Assembly (NCBI GenBank): GCA_946413885.1
Contig: CAMKMK010000046.1
Span: 1 to 13,249 of the forward strand
Direction: 5' to 3'
Length of the DNA: 13,249 bases
Source: an uncultured Prevotellaceae bacterium
GTDB taxonomy: Bacteria; Bacteroidota; Bacteroidia; Bacteroidales; Bacteroidaceae
Made by a program: the position numbers and the translations under genes. Within the stretch, counting starts at the first letter, position 1. Every line of letters starts with the position of its first letter. Below, piece by piece: positions 1 through 7,668 of the stretch. Below the pieces are notes generated by a model. That model made no database searches, was not told the origin of the DNA, and saw nothing but the letters and a program-made list of their open reading frames with translations.

Positions 1-552
1 AGGATAGGCGAGTTGCAGGCTTATGAGATCAGCAAAACGCTGACATATTCTGTTAAGTCTATCCAAACACCTTTGGGGGTTGCTAAAGTGAATACACCTG
101 ATGATAATATCGTGATTGGAACCGTATTTCGTGCAGGTCTTCCTCAGCATCAGGGTTTCCTTAATGTTTTTGATAAAGCAGGTAATGCATTCGTTAGCGC
201 ATACCGTTACTATAAGGACAAAGAATGTCGACAAGTAGATGTACATATTGAATACATAGCATCTCCAAATTTGACGGATTCCACATTCTTAATTGTTGAC
301 CCCATGTTGGCTACGGGTGAGAGCTTGGAATTAGCTTGGAATGCTTTTTTGTCGAAGGGCAGACCTGCTAAGTTGCACATTGCTTGCGTGATAGCCAGTC
401 CTCAAGGAGTAGAACATTTAAAGAAAGTATTTTATGATGATCCTAACACTACACTGTGGTGCGCTGTGATAGATGACAACTTGAACGATCATTCCTACAT
501 TTTGCCAGGTTTGGGTGACGCAGGAGATCTTTCATTTGGGGAGAAAATATGA
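1..552 (+). CDS. upp: Uracil phosphoribosyltransferase, 5' end cut off by window
   Basis: Cytosolic pyrimidine-salvage enzyme converting uracil plus PRPP to UMP and pyrophosphate. The reading frame is open from base 1 (RIGELQAYEISK...), so the true start lies upstream; a TTG at 13 is inside the gene and is not a credible start. About 183 C-terminal residues are visible out of roughly 215 usual for the family. The PRPP-binding loop reads VDPMLATGESLELA, and the uracil-binding C-terminal loop reads YILPGLGDAGDLSFGEKI just before the TGA stop at 550-552. The N-terminal PRTase half contains the expected TPLGVAKVNTPDDN and RAGLPQHQGFLN segments. It is followed 18 bases after the stop by a strong terminator hairpin and faces a convergent repressor gene. 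I see no frameshift or missing key motif in the visible part. Confidence 0.95.
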   Translation, partial: RIGELQAYEISKTLTYSVKSIQTPLGVAKVNTPDDNIVIGTVFRAGLPQHQGFLNVFDKAGNAFVSAYRYYKDKECRQVDVHIEYIASPNLTDSTFLIVDPMLATGESLELAWNAFLSKGRPAKLHIACVIASPQGVEHLKKVFYDDPNTTLWCAVIDDNLNDHSYILPGLGDAGDLSFGEKI

Positions 553-569
553 ATTCCAGTTAAGACAGG

Positions 570-603
570 AAAAGACGGCAAAAGTCACTTTTTGCCGTCT
601 TTT
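570..603. terminator. Bidirectional intrinsic terminator between upp and the BlaI-type gene
   Basis: A perfect stem pairs AAAAGACGGCAAAA (570-583) with TTTTGCCGTCTTTT (590-603) around a 6-nt loop. A T run follows on the plus strand (to 605), and an A-rich left arm gives a T run on the minus strand. It lies between two convergent genes, so it probably ends both transcripts. Confidence 0.9.
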
Positions 604-626
604 TTCTGTTAAGCTATTTCGATAGA

Positions 627-1004
627 TTAGCCTAAGGCCTCAACGATTTCTTGTTTCTGTTCAGGAGTCAAATTGTTGTTCATTATTACAAACTTAATGA
701 AAGCAACGGGATCATCATTGAAGTATTCCAAGCGGTACTTTTCCATCATGATGGTACAATACGCCTCCTTGGGAACCTTTGCAGTGTAGTGCAACATAGA
801 GGTTTCCTTGTCTTTCCTTGCCTTCACGTAACCCTTATTGACCAAGATTTTCAGGAAAGTGGCCAGAGTCGTGTAAGCGGGCTTGTCGGTCTCAGGGAAC
901 TGAGATAGAATTTGGTTGGTGAAACCACCCTTTGGAAGATTCCAAAGGTAGAGCATTACTTGGTGCTCAGATTTTGTGAGTAAGTTGATTTTCTTTTTAG
1001 CCAT
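627..1004 (-). CDS. BlaI/MecI/CopY-family winged-helix repressor
   Basis: A 125-residue cytosolic DNA-binding protein of the BlaI/MecI/CopY (penicillinase repressor) family, matching the family's usual 120-130 residues. The N-terminal winged helix covers about residues 8-77: LTKSEHQVMLYLWNLPKGGFTNQI, then the recognition-helix segment YTTLATFLKILVNKGYV (44-60), then the wing KARKDKETSMLHYTAKV. The C-terminal half (about 80-125) should form the dimerisation helices and ends LTPEQKQEIVEALG. Family members usually repress a target operon and are inactivated by a neighbouring BlaR1/MecR1-type M56 membrane peptidase. No such gene is next to it here; downstream comes the terminator and convergent upp. 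The ATG at 1002-1004 is preceded by a good Bacteroidetes-type promoter. The family call is firm; target and inducing signal are unknown. Confidence 0.88.
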   Translation of the reverse strand: MAKKKINLLTKSEHQVMLYLWNLPKGGFTNQILSQFPETDKPAYTTLATFLKILVNKGYVKARKDKETSMLHYTAKVPKEAYCTIMMEKYRLEYFNDDPVAFIKFVIMNNNLTPEQKQEIVEALG

Positions 1005-1052
1005 CTGATTCTGTAGTGTAATTAAAAATTAGTGTTTTATCAAAATTGATAA

Positions 1053-1081
1053 CAAAGTTATGATATTTTTTTTAATCACAA
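1053..1081 (-). promoter_or_regulatory. Promoter of the BlaI-type gene (Bacteroidetes -33/-7)
   Basis: On the minus strand TAACTTTG (1053-1060) matches the Bacteroidetes -7 consensus TAnnTTTG exactly. A TTG (1079-1081) sits 18 nt upstream as a -33 element. The predicted transcript would start near 1047, leaving about 40 nt of leader before the ATG. Confidence 0.65.
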
Positions 1082-1111
1082 GACACATTTTCCACTTTCG
1101 TCAGAAAGGAG

Positions 1112-1126
1112 AGTGTTATTAACACT
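1112..1126. promoter_or_regulatory. Perfect palindrome AGTGTTA-T-TAACACT, candidate operator
   Basis: Two 7-bp arms (1112-1118 and 1120-1126) around one central base form a perfect inverted repeat about 30 bp upstream of the repressor's -33 element. The half-site recurs in direct orientation as AGTGTT at 1031-1036 and AGTGTA at 1015-1020, between the promoter and the ATG. A plausible reading is autoregulation by the BlaI-type protein. The sequence differs from the TACA/TGTA-type BlaI boxes known in Firmicutes, so assignment to this protein is inference. Confidence 0.4.
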
Positions 1127-1167
1127 AATTAACCGTATATTGTGTGTTTTTTGTCAGATGGTTGTCT

Positions 1168-1989
1168 CTATTTGTTTAAAATTGATGTTTCAGGATTTTT
1201 TATTCCTTTTGCATTGCTCAAGTAAGCTTTTGCCACACCAAATTTCAAAAACATATCCAATCGTACTGGCATGTGATTGTCATCATCAGTAATGTAGAAA
1301 GTTATGATTTCCTTCTCTTTCTTACCCTTGTATTCCACGAATGAAAAGACCAAGCAGCGATAGGTTATTCCAGTACTTTCCATTTTGAAGTTCTTTTTGC
1401 CACGATATATCAAAGTGGTGGATTCAACCTTACGACCATCAGCCATTGGAAATACCAGTTTTTGACCTACAGAGAACTCGTCGGCTTTGAAGGAACGAGC
1501 CCTGAGCATCATGCTGATCATATCGTATACACATTCTGTGTTATCGTGTGTGGTATTGCTGGTTTCACCCCTGCGGCTCAGGTATTGTTGTTCTAAGTGA
1601 ATTTTGCCGCCAGGATAGGTGTATTTTACCTGATCCACGTAGTATTTACCTCCTTCATTGGCTGCCTTGCGATAATATAGAGGTACCATATCCTTTGTGA
1701 TATAGCATTCCAAAGTATCACGCATCAGGAAGAATTTATCCAGCTTCTTGCTTGTTTGAGTGATTAAATGACTTTGATAAACCGATTTCCCTTCCCACAT
1801 TCCATTCTTGGTGGTCAACGTGGCTGTACCAGCTTTCATCCAAACGAATTTCCAATTGAAAAACAATTGATAATTCAAAGACTCTCCTGCTTGGAATGCA
1901 GTATTTGTGGCAGTGCATTGTGCACATACTTTTGTGCTGACATTCAATGATGTTATGCACAACATAAAACTTATTATATATTTTTTCAT
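1168..1989 (-). CDS. Exported DUF3108-domain protein
   Basis: A 273-residue protein with an N-terminal signal peptide (MKKYIISFMLCITSLNVSTKVCAQ, probable cleavage near residues 23-24), so it acts in the periplasm or beyond. The rest looks like the DUF3108 family: AFQAGESLNYQLFFNWKFVWMKAGTATL, a middle YDMISMMLRAR segment, and FYITDDDNHMPVRLDMFLKFGVAKAYLS near the C-terminus. The predicted fold is beta-rich, and the biochemical function of the family is not established. It is last in the run of six minus-strand genes, and its ATG shares one base with the TGA of the upstream lipoprotein gene (TGATG), which suggests translational coupling. It stops at TAG (1168-1170). I see no clear terminator hairpin after it, so read-through into the repressor gene is possible. 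Confidence 0.85.
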   Translation of the reverse strand: MKKYIISFMLCITSLNVSTKVCAQCTATNTAFQAGESLNYQLFFNWKFVWMKAGTATLTTKNGMWEGKSVYQSHLITQTSKKLDKFFLMRDTLECYITKDMVPLYYRKAANEGGKYYVDQVKYTYPGGKIHLEQQYLSRRGETSNTTHDNTECVYDMISMMLRARSFKADEFSVGQKLVFPMADGRKVESTTLIYRGKKNFKMESTGITYRCLVFSFVEYKGKKEKEIITFYITDDDNHMPVRLDMFLKFGVAKAYLSNAKGIKNPETSILNK

Positions 1990-3998
1990 CAGAATGAATT
2001 TCTGGAAATATTAGTACTGTTGTTCGATCTGTTATTGTTGCTCTTGGTTTTACCAGATTTCGCTTTTCTCATTTCTTCGTCACGTTTTCGATTTCTGTCC
2101 TTCACGTTTTTTTCCTTATCTGGCTTCTGTTTTGTGATTTCCAGAGCTTTCTGGTTGTCTAGTCTTATCGATCTTGGATTCCAGTCTTGCGCTAGGTCCA
2201 TTTTTGCTTTTACCGTCATGGGTTTAGGAAAATAAAACACTTCTTCTGGTTGTCGTCCCTCCAGATAATTTCCTGTATCCCATTTGTCATTCTGGTTGCT
2301 GTCGATAAAACAACGAATATAGTAGTCTCCTGGTTTCATGAAATAAAAATCGGCTCGACCTTTTTCATCAGCCCTAAGCGTACGCATGGGTTTGTCACCT
2401 TTGCTCATAATCTGCACTACGACGTTAGAGTCCTTTGATGTGATGTGCACGAAGATTGAGCCAAATTCATCTGTATCTCGTATGCGGAAATCCTGTTTGA
2501 TAGCTTTCGAGCCATTCCCCAGAATGCTTAGGAAGGCAGCGCTATCCACCTGAAAAACGTATTGTTGCTTGGGCTCCCATTCAGCGTAAAGCGTGTAGGC
2601 TCGAAGGCTTCCTTCTACAGGCAAGAAAAGGAAGGGCTGCGGTATCATGTTGGAATCCTTCTTCATATAGAAGTGCATCATTGTTGTGTCTATACTTGCA
2701 ATTGGTTCGTTGCTGGTAAATACCACATTCTGATTGGGGTCCAGACTACCTGCTGGTTTTCCTGTGATTTCCAGAAAAGTCTTTAAGAAAGGATTTTCTT
2801 CGTATGGTAAAGGCTCTTTTGCTTTTTTCAGTTTCTTTTCTCTCTCCTTTTCCCAATCCTCAATTTTCTTATCCTTTTCTTTTTTCAATTTCTCATACGA
2901 GGTTTTTGGAGCCATTTCCAGTGTATCTGTCCGTGGTGAAAGTAATCCCAAAGTGTCTGTCTCCAGATAAGTAACTGTCATTGCTAAAGTATCCTGATGA
3001 TAAGTGAACATGGTGTCAGTTACCCAGTAAGTGATGGTATCATTGTGCAAAGTGGGTTCTGCAATCAGGCAGCTATCATTGAAGTTAAGTCCTTTTATCT
3101 TGGGGAGACTATCAGTAGGTGCAGTGAAATAAAGTGTGAAATATTCTGGCACTAATCGTTCGTTTTTCAAAAGATGCTGGTCTTGTCCTTCTTCCTGGAA
3201 TGCACGAAGCACCACATCGTCTGGATAGTAATGGGTATAAGGAATGGCTCGGATGGAGTCCCAGTGAGTAGAATCTCGCCATACGGTATCCATGCGTAAG
3301 TCAGGGCTTTGCGAGGTGGTATAGATGGTCGTGTCGAAAGCAATGATTTCACTCTTTTGATTGAAGATAAAGTCACCATCAGCATCCTTCAAAGCGAAAA
3401 CGTGGTATTTGCCTGGTTTAACACCCTTGATGGAAAACTTCCCACTTCCGTTGGTACGTGATACACGTTTGAAGGGAGTGGATTTCAGGATGGTGTCGTT
3501 GAAACTTGTATCTGCAGGATACAATCCAACCATGATGCCCTTGATGGGTTCCAAATCCTCTGCATTCAGTACGGTGCCAGCCACTTCCATAGTGTCAATC
3601 TCATCGCCAGTGCTGAAACTATAAGTGTAGTTTCCCATTGGATTCCCTTCATTGTTGTCTTCGATGGCATCGCTGAAATCGATGGTATAGGTCGTGTTGG
3701 CTTGCAAAGAGTCATAGAGATCGATGCGTACTCGTTTGCCGTCGGTTCGAATGTTAGGAGTTTCGATTTGAGGAGGCGACACAATGACTTTCTCGCTGGC
3801 ATTCTCCAGCTTAATGTATTCGTCGAAAGAAATACTGATTTTCTTCTTGTTGCTGTTGGTTGCTTTATCGGCGGGGTATGACATAAGTACTTTAGGCGGA
3901 GTCTCGTCGTATCGACCTCCGTCAGGATTGCCTATGCTGGCACAAGCGGCCAACAATAGAGCAAAGAAGATGACTGTCAGGTACCGTCTGCCATTCAT
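1989..3998 (-). CDS. Ig-like (Big_5-type) domain lipoprotein
   Basis: A 669-residue envelope lipoprotein. The signal peptide ends in a lipobox LAAC with Cys19 as the lipidated residue, followed by ASIGNPDGGRYDETPP, typical of Bacteroidetes Ig-like lipoproteins. A Big_5-type Ig-like domain spans about 33-131 (PPKVLMSYPADKATN ... YSFST). A carboxypeptidase-regulatory-like beta domain spans about 138-225 (VAGTVLNAEDLEPIKGIMVGLYP ... KPGKYHVFALKD). Further beta-rich segments follow to about 600, including RADFYFMKPGDYYIRCFIDSNQNDKWDTGNY (548-578). A highly charged Lys/Glu helix lies at about 367-395, and the C-terminus is a Lys/Arg then Asn/Ser-rich tail (about 623-669). Its ATG overlaps the GH3 stop by 4 nt (ATGA), and its own TGA overlaps the DUF3108 start. 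A structural or ligand-binding role in the envelope is likely; no catalytic motif is seen. Confidence 0.85.
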   Translation of the reverse strand: MNGRRYLTVIFFALLLAACASIGNPDGGRYDETPPKVLMSYPADKATNSNKKKISISFDEYIKLENASEKVIVSPPQIETPNIRTDGKRVRIDLYDSLQANTTYTIDFSDAIEDNNEGNPMGNYTYSFSTGDEIDTMEVAGTVLNAEDLEPIKGIMVGLYPADTSFNDTILKSTPFKRVSRTNGSGKFSIKGVKPGKYHVFALKDADGDFIFNQKSEIIAFDTTIYTTSQSPDLRMDTVWRDSTHWDSIRAIPYTHYYPDDVVLRAFQEEGQDQHLLKNERLVPEYFTLYFTAPTDSLPKIKGLNFNDSCLIAEPTLHNDTITYWVTDTMFTYHQDTLAMTVTYLETDTLGLLSPRTDTLEMAPKTSYEKLKKEKDKKIEDWEKEREKKLKKAKEPLPYEENPFLKTFLEITGKPAGSLDPNQNVVFTSNEPIASIDTTMMHFYMKKDSNMIPQPFLFLPVEGSLRAYTLYAEWEPKQQYVFQVDSAAFLSILGNGSKAIKQDFRIRDTDEFGSIFVHITSKDSNVVVQIMSKGDKPMRTLRADEKGRADFYFMKPGDYYIRCFIDSNQNDKWDTGNYLEGRQPEEVFYFPKPMTVKAKMDLAQDWNPRSIRLDNQKALEITKQKPDKEKNVKDRNRKRDEEMRKAKSGKTKSNNNRSNNSTNISRNSF

Positions 3999-5503
3999 TC
4001 GTTTAATGCCAATATTTCTTCTATTGTGTTCCTTTGATTACTCAATCGAGGTACTTTATGCTGTCCACCAAGTTTCCCATTGGATTTCAACCAATCATTG
4101 AAAACACCTTTACGGGCCAGAATGATTTCGAGGGGTTGCAGAGTAATATCTTTGTATCGTTTGGCTTCATAATCGGAATTTACCTTTTGCAGTTTTTTAT
4201 CCAGCACAATGGCAAACTCATTGAGGTCTTTAGGTTCCACAGAGAATTCTATCAGCCATTGATGGCGACACTTGCCCTTGTCATCCATGTAGACGGGCGC
4301 TGCTGTGTATTCCAGAACTTGAGCCCCTGTCAAGGCACATGCTTCCTGCAGTCCTTTTTCCGCATTGTCAACGATGAGTTCCTCACCAAAAGCATTGATG
4401 AAAGACTTTGTACGACCAGTAATGATGAACTTATAGGGATCCTTTTGAGTGAATTTAACCGTATCGCCAATCATGTAGCGCCACAGGCCGCTGCTGGTAC
4501 TGATAACCATTGCGTAATTCTTGTCAACTTCGATGTCCCACAAGGGTACCACAGTAGGATTTTCCTTGGTTAGTTCGTCCAAAGGGATGAATTCATAGAA
4601 AATGCCGTAATCTACCATTAGACTCATAGAGGGGTCGCTGGGGTCATCTTGTAAACCAAAGAATCCCTCACTGGCATTGTAAGTCTCCATGTAATTCATG
4701 CTTTCTTTGGTGATTAAGTGGCGATATTGTTCACGATAGGGGCCAAACGCAACTCCACCATGGAAAAAGACTTCCAGATTGGGCCACACGTCCTGAAGAT
4801 GGGCACTGCCTGATAGTTCCATTACTCGAGTAAGAACACTTAACATCCAAGAAGGTACACCACTCAGATTCGTCACGTTCTCCTGAATGACTTCATGAGC
4901 AATTCGCTCACGTTTGATTTCAAAATCATTCAGCAATGCAGTTTCCTTCTTGGGCACACGGATCATATTGACCAGAGGGCTGATGTTTTCTATCAGGATG
5001 GCGCTCAGGTCACCCACCAGACATTGTTTTTGATTATAGTTGGGTGCATGGCTGCCTCCAAGGATCAATGCTTTGCCATCGAAGATACGGCTTTTAGGAT
5101 TATTTCGCAGATACCACACCACAGCGTCTGTTCCACCAGCGTAGTGCGTGTCTTTGAGTCCATTTTTGCTTACGGGAATGAATTTGCTTTTATCGTTTGT
5201 GGTTCCACTGGATTTGGCATACCACTTTATCTGACCAGGCCACAAGATGTTACGCTCGCCTTGTCGCATACGGTCGATGTATCCTTTCAGTTCTTCATAG
5301 GTATTGATAGGTGAGGACTTATGGAATTGTTCATAGGTCTTTATGTTGGAAAATCCGTGGTGGTTTCCCCATTCAGTATCAGCAGCCTTGCGTATTAACC
5401 ACAGCATGGTCTTCATTTGCATCTGCTGGGCTTGAGTCGCGTATCTGTCCAGCATCTTTTGACGATGTTGGAAGAAAGGCTTTATGATACAGGTTACACT
5501 CAT
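3995..5503 (-). CDS. GH3 auxin-responsive-promoter family protein (acyl-adenylating enzyme)
   Basis: A 502-residue cytosolic protein of the GH3 family, best known from plants, where members adenylate carboxylic acids such as indole-acetate or jasmonate and join them to amino acids. The three nucleotide-binding motifs of this ANL-type fold are visible: SSGTTNDKSKFIP (98-110), YMETYNASEGFFG (271-283) and WRYMIGDTVKF (341-351). The C-terminal subdomain has the conserved ITGRTKSFINAFGEELIVDNAE segment (361-382) and a Lys near the end in KSNGKLGGQ (K477), expected to work in adenylation. The length is normal and there is no signal peptide. The substrate is unknown. It starts 24 bp after rnc and overlaps the lipoprotein gene by 4 nt, so it sits between fatty-acid/RNase III genes and two envelope genes. 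Confidence 0.92.
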   Translation of the reverse strand: MSVTCIIKPFFQHRQKMLDRYATQAQQMQMKTMLWLIRKAADTEWGNHHGFSNIKTYEQFHKSSPINTYEELKGYIDRMRQGERNILWPGQIKWYAKSSGTTNDKSKFIPVSKNGLKDTHYAGGTDAVVWYLRNNPKSRIFDGKALILGGSHAPNYNQKQCLVGDLSAILIENISPLVNMIRVPKKETALLNDFEIKRERIAHEVIQENVTNLSGVPSWMLSVLTRVMELSGSAHLQDVWPNLEVFFHGGVAFGPYREQYRHLITKESMNYMETYNASEGFFGLQDDPSDPSMSLMVDYGIFYEFIPLDELTKENPTVVPLWDIEVDKNYAMVISTSSGLWRYMIGDTVKFTQKDPYKFIITGRTKSFINAFGEELIVDNAEKGLQEACALTGAQVLEYTAAPVYMDDKGKCRHQWLIEFSVEPKDLNEFAIVLDKKLQKVNSDYEAKRYKDITLQPLEIILARKGVFNDWLKSNGKLGGQHKVPRLSNQRNTIEEILALNE

Positions 5504-5527
5504 TTCTCAGTTTTTCCTTGTTATGGT

Positions 5528-6364
5528 TTAGTATGTGTCAGGGACAGCCATTTCAGGAATATCTATGAAAGCATGCTGTTCCTTCATTTCGAAGACGCGT
5601 TGCTCCAAGTCTCTGTCATTCTTCAATGCATTCAGTGTTTCCTTGCTGGCTCTTTGTTGACTTTCTTTCTTTGAATAGCCCTTACCTGTTGCACACTCGA
5701 TTCCTTCTAAGATTACCTGACTTAAGAAGATGGGTGCCCCGTTTTCTTCGTGAGTTTCTGTTATAAGTCGATATTCCAGTTGGATGTGGTTTTTTTGGCT
5801 CCACTCCAGCAATTTGCTTTTGAAGTTTACTTCTCGATAAGCCACTTTGTCTAAGTCGAGAATATGACCCAGAATCTGTTTTTTTACAAAAAGCATGCAA
5901 TAGTCATAGCCTCGATCCAGATAAATGGCGCCTATCAATGCCTCAAGCGCATTCCCTTCAATGTAACTGTTGTGGCTTTGGAAGCATCCGTTGGATTGTA
6001 TCAACTTGTCAAGCCCTACTTTTATGGCTACTTTGCCGAGGGTCTCACGCTGTACAATCTTGCTGCGTGCATTAGTCAGGAATCCTTCTCTCTTTCCTTG
6101 GAAACGCTGATAGACGATTTCGCTTACCACAGCACTCAGGATAGCATCCCCCAGGAATTCCAGTCTCTCGTTGTTGAGAGGACGTCCTTTCTCGCTTTTC
6201 ATTAAGAGGGATTTGTGCATTAGTGCCTGCTTGTAATACTGTATATGATGGGGAAAGAATCCAATCATGTTATAAAAAGAACGATAAAGTTCCTTGTCTT
6301 TTCGGAAAGGGAACTTTATCGTGTCAATAAGGTTTGTGACAAGCACAATCTTATTACTCAGCAT
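5528..6364 (-). CDS. rnc: Ribonuclease III
   Basis: Double-strand-specific endoribonuclease processing rRNA precursors and structured mRNAs. I place the start at ATG 6362-6364 (MLSNKIVLVTNLID..., 278 residues). The longer frame opening at 6406 would extend into fabF, while the MLxNKI beginning resembles Bacteroides RNase III. The nuclease domain covers about 28-170 with the signature NNERLEFLGDAIL (64-76: Glu66, Glu69, Asp73) and GNALEALIGAIYLDRG (137-152: Glu141). The position that is Asp114 in the E. coli enzyme is Asn138 here. The dsRNA-binding domain covers about 185-255 (NFKSKLLEWSQKNHIQLEYRL ... GKGYSKKESQQRASKETLNAL). The start overlaps the fabF stop by 11 nt, which favours coupled translation. 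Confidence 0.95.
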   Translation of the reverse strand: MLSNKIVLVTNLIDTIKFPFRKDKELYRSFYNMIGFFPHHIQYYKQALMHKSLLMKSEKGRPLNNERLEFLGDAILSAVVSEIVYQRFQGKREGFLTNARSKIVQRETLGKVAIKVGLDKLIQSNGCFQSHNSYIEGNALEALIGAIYLDRGYDYCMLFVKKQILGHILDLDKVAYREVNFKSKLLEWSQKNHIQLEYRLITETHEENGAPIFLSQVILEGIECATGKGYSKKESQQRASKETLNALKNDRDLEQRVFEMKEQHAFIDIPEMAVPDTY

Positions 6365-7619
6365 ACTTCTTGAAGATGACGCATGCGTTGTGGCCACCGA
6401 AACCAAAAGTATTGCTCAAGGCTGCGCGAACTGTACGTTTCTGTGCCTTGTTGAATGTGAAATTCAAATTGTAATCTATCTCAGGGTCTTTGTCGTCTTC
6501 CTCGTGGTTGATAGTGGGAGGTATGATGTCGTTCTGGACAGCCAGAACGCTGACCATAGCCTCCAATGCGCCTGCTGCACCCAACAGGTGGCCAGTCATG
6601 GATTTGGTGCTGCTGATGTTCAGCTCATAGGCATGTTCTCCAAACACGGCTTGAATAGCTTTTGCCTCAGAGATGTCACCCACAGGAGTGGATGTCCCAT
6701 GCACATTGATGTAGTCGATATCCTCAGGCTTCATCTCAGCATCTTCCAAAGCATTCTCCATCACCAACTTAGCTCCTAAACCTTCAGGATGAGATGCGGT
6801 GATGTGATAGGCATCAGCACTCATGCCTGCACCAGCCATTTCTGCATATATCTTGGCGCCACGAGCTTTGGCGTGTTCCAATTCCTCTAAAATCAGACAT
6901 GCACCACCTTCACCCATGATAAAACCATCACGACTTGCGCTGAAGGGGCGACTGGCCTTTTCTGGCTCATCGTTGCGGGTGCTAAGGGCATGCATTGCGT
7001 TGAAACCACCTACTCCACAGGGCAGGATTGCAGCTTCGGCACCACCGCAAACAATCACATTGGCTTTGCTCAATCGGATCAGATTGAACGCGTCGGCCAA
7101 GGCATGACTGGAGCTGGCGCATGCACTACTGGTAATGTAGTTGGGACCGTGGAATCCATACTTGATGCTGATGTGGCCAGCACAGATGTCAGCTATCATC
7201 TTGGGCACAAAGAAAGGACTGAACTTGGGACCCAGTGTGTCACCTGTCTTAGCATAGTTTGTGATTTCCTCCTGAAAGGTTTCCATTCCACCAATGCCTA
7301 CACCAAATACAACTCCCACGCGGTTCTTGTCGATGTTCTCCACATTGATGGCACTGTCATCCATAGCCATAGTGGCTGCGGCCAATGCGTATTGGCAATA
7401 AGGATCCATCTTGCGCGCTTCTTTGCGGTCGATATAGTCAGATGCGTTGAAATCTTTCAGTTCGCATGCGAACTTGGTTTTGAACAACGAGGCATCGAAA
7501 TGTGTGATAGGAGCAGCGCCGCTTACGCCATCCAGAAGTTTCTTCCAGGTCTCCTCAGCAGTGTTGCCTAAGGGGCTTACGCAGCCTATTCCTGTCACTA
7601 CGACTCTCTTTAATTCCAT
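6354..7619 (-). CDS. fabF: Beta-ketoacyl-ACP synthase II
   Basis: Condensing enzyme of type II fatty acid synthesis. It extends acyl-ACP by two carbons with malonyl-ACP in the cytosol. The 421 residues match the family. The catalytic triad is intact: Cys167 in TSSACASSSHAL, His307 in NVHGTSTPVGD, His344 in KSMTGHLLGAAGALEA. Other conserved elements are SRPFSASRDGFIMGEGG (223-239) and the C-terminal NTFGFGGHNACVIF. It lies 49 bp downstream of acpP, its protein partner, and overlaps rnc at its 3' end. This is the standard acpP-fabF-rnc order of Bacteroidetes. Confidence 0.97.
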   Translation of the reverse strand: MELKRVVVTGIGCVSPLGNTAEETWKKLLDGVSGAAPITHFDASLFKTKFACELKDFNASDYIDRKEARKMDPYCQYALAAATMAMDDSAINVENIDKNRVGVVFGVGIGGMETFQEEITNYAKTGDTLGPKFSPFFVPKMIADICAGHISIKYGFHGPNYITSSACASSSHALADAFNLIRLSKANVIVCGGAEAAILPCGVGGFNAMHALSTRNDEPEKASRPFSASRDGFIMGEGGACLILEELEHAKARGAKIYAEMAGAGMSADAYHITASHPEGLGAKLVMENALEDAEMKPEDIDYINVHGTSTPVGDISEAKAIQAVFGEHAYELNISSTKSMTGHLLGAAGALEAMVSVLAVQNDIIPPTINHEEDDKDPEIDYNLNFTFNKAQKRTVRAALSNTFGFGGHNACVIFKKYAE

Positions 7620-7668
7620 TCTGATTTGTTAGAGGGTTGGAATCTTGTTTCCTGTCTTTTTTTCTCAA

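Noticed and set aside
6365..6406. Longer N-terminus of RNase III inside fabF
   Set aside because: The extra 14 residues (MVSVATTHASSSRS) are just the fabF 3' end in another frame. ATG 6364 gives the family-like start MLSNKI.
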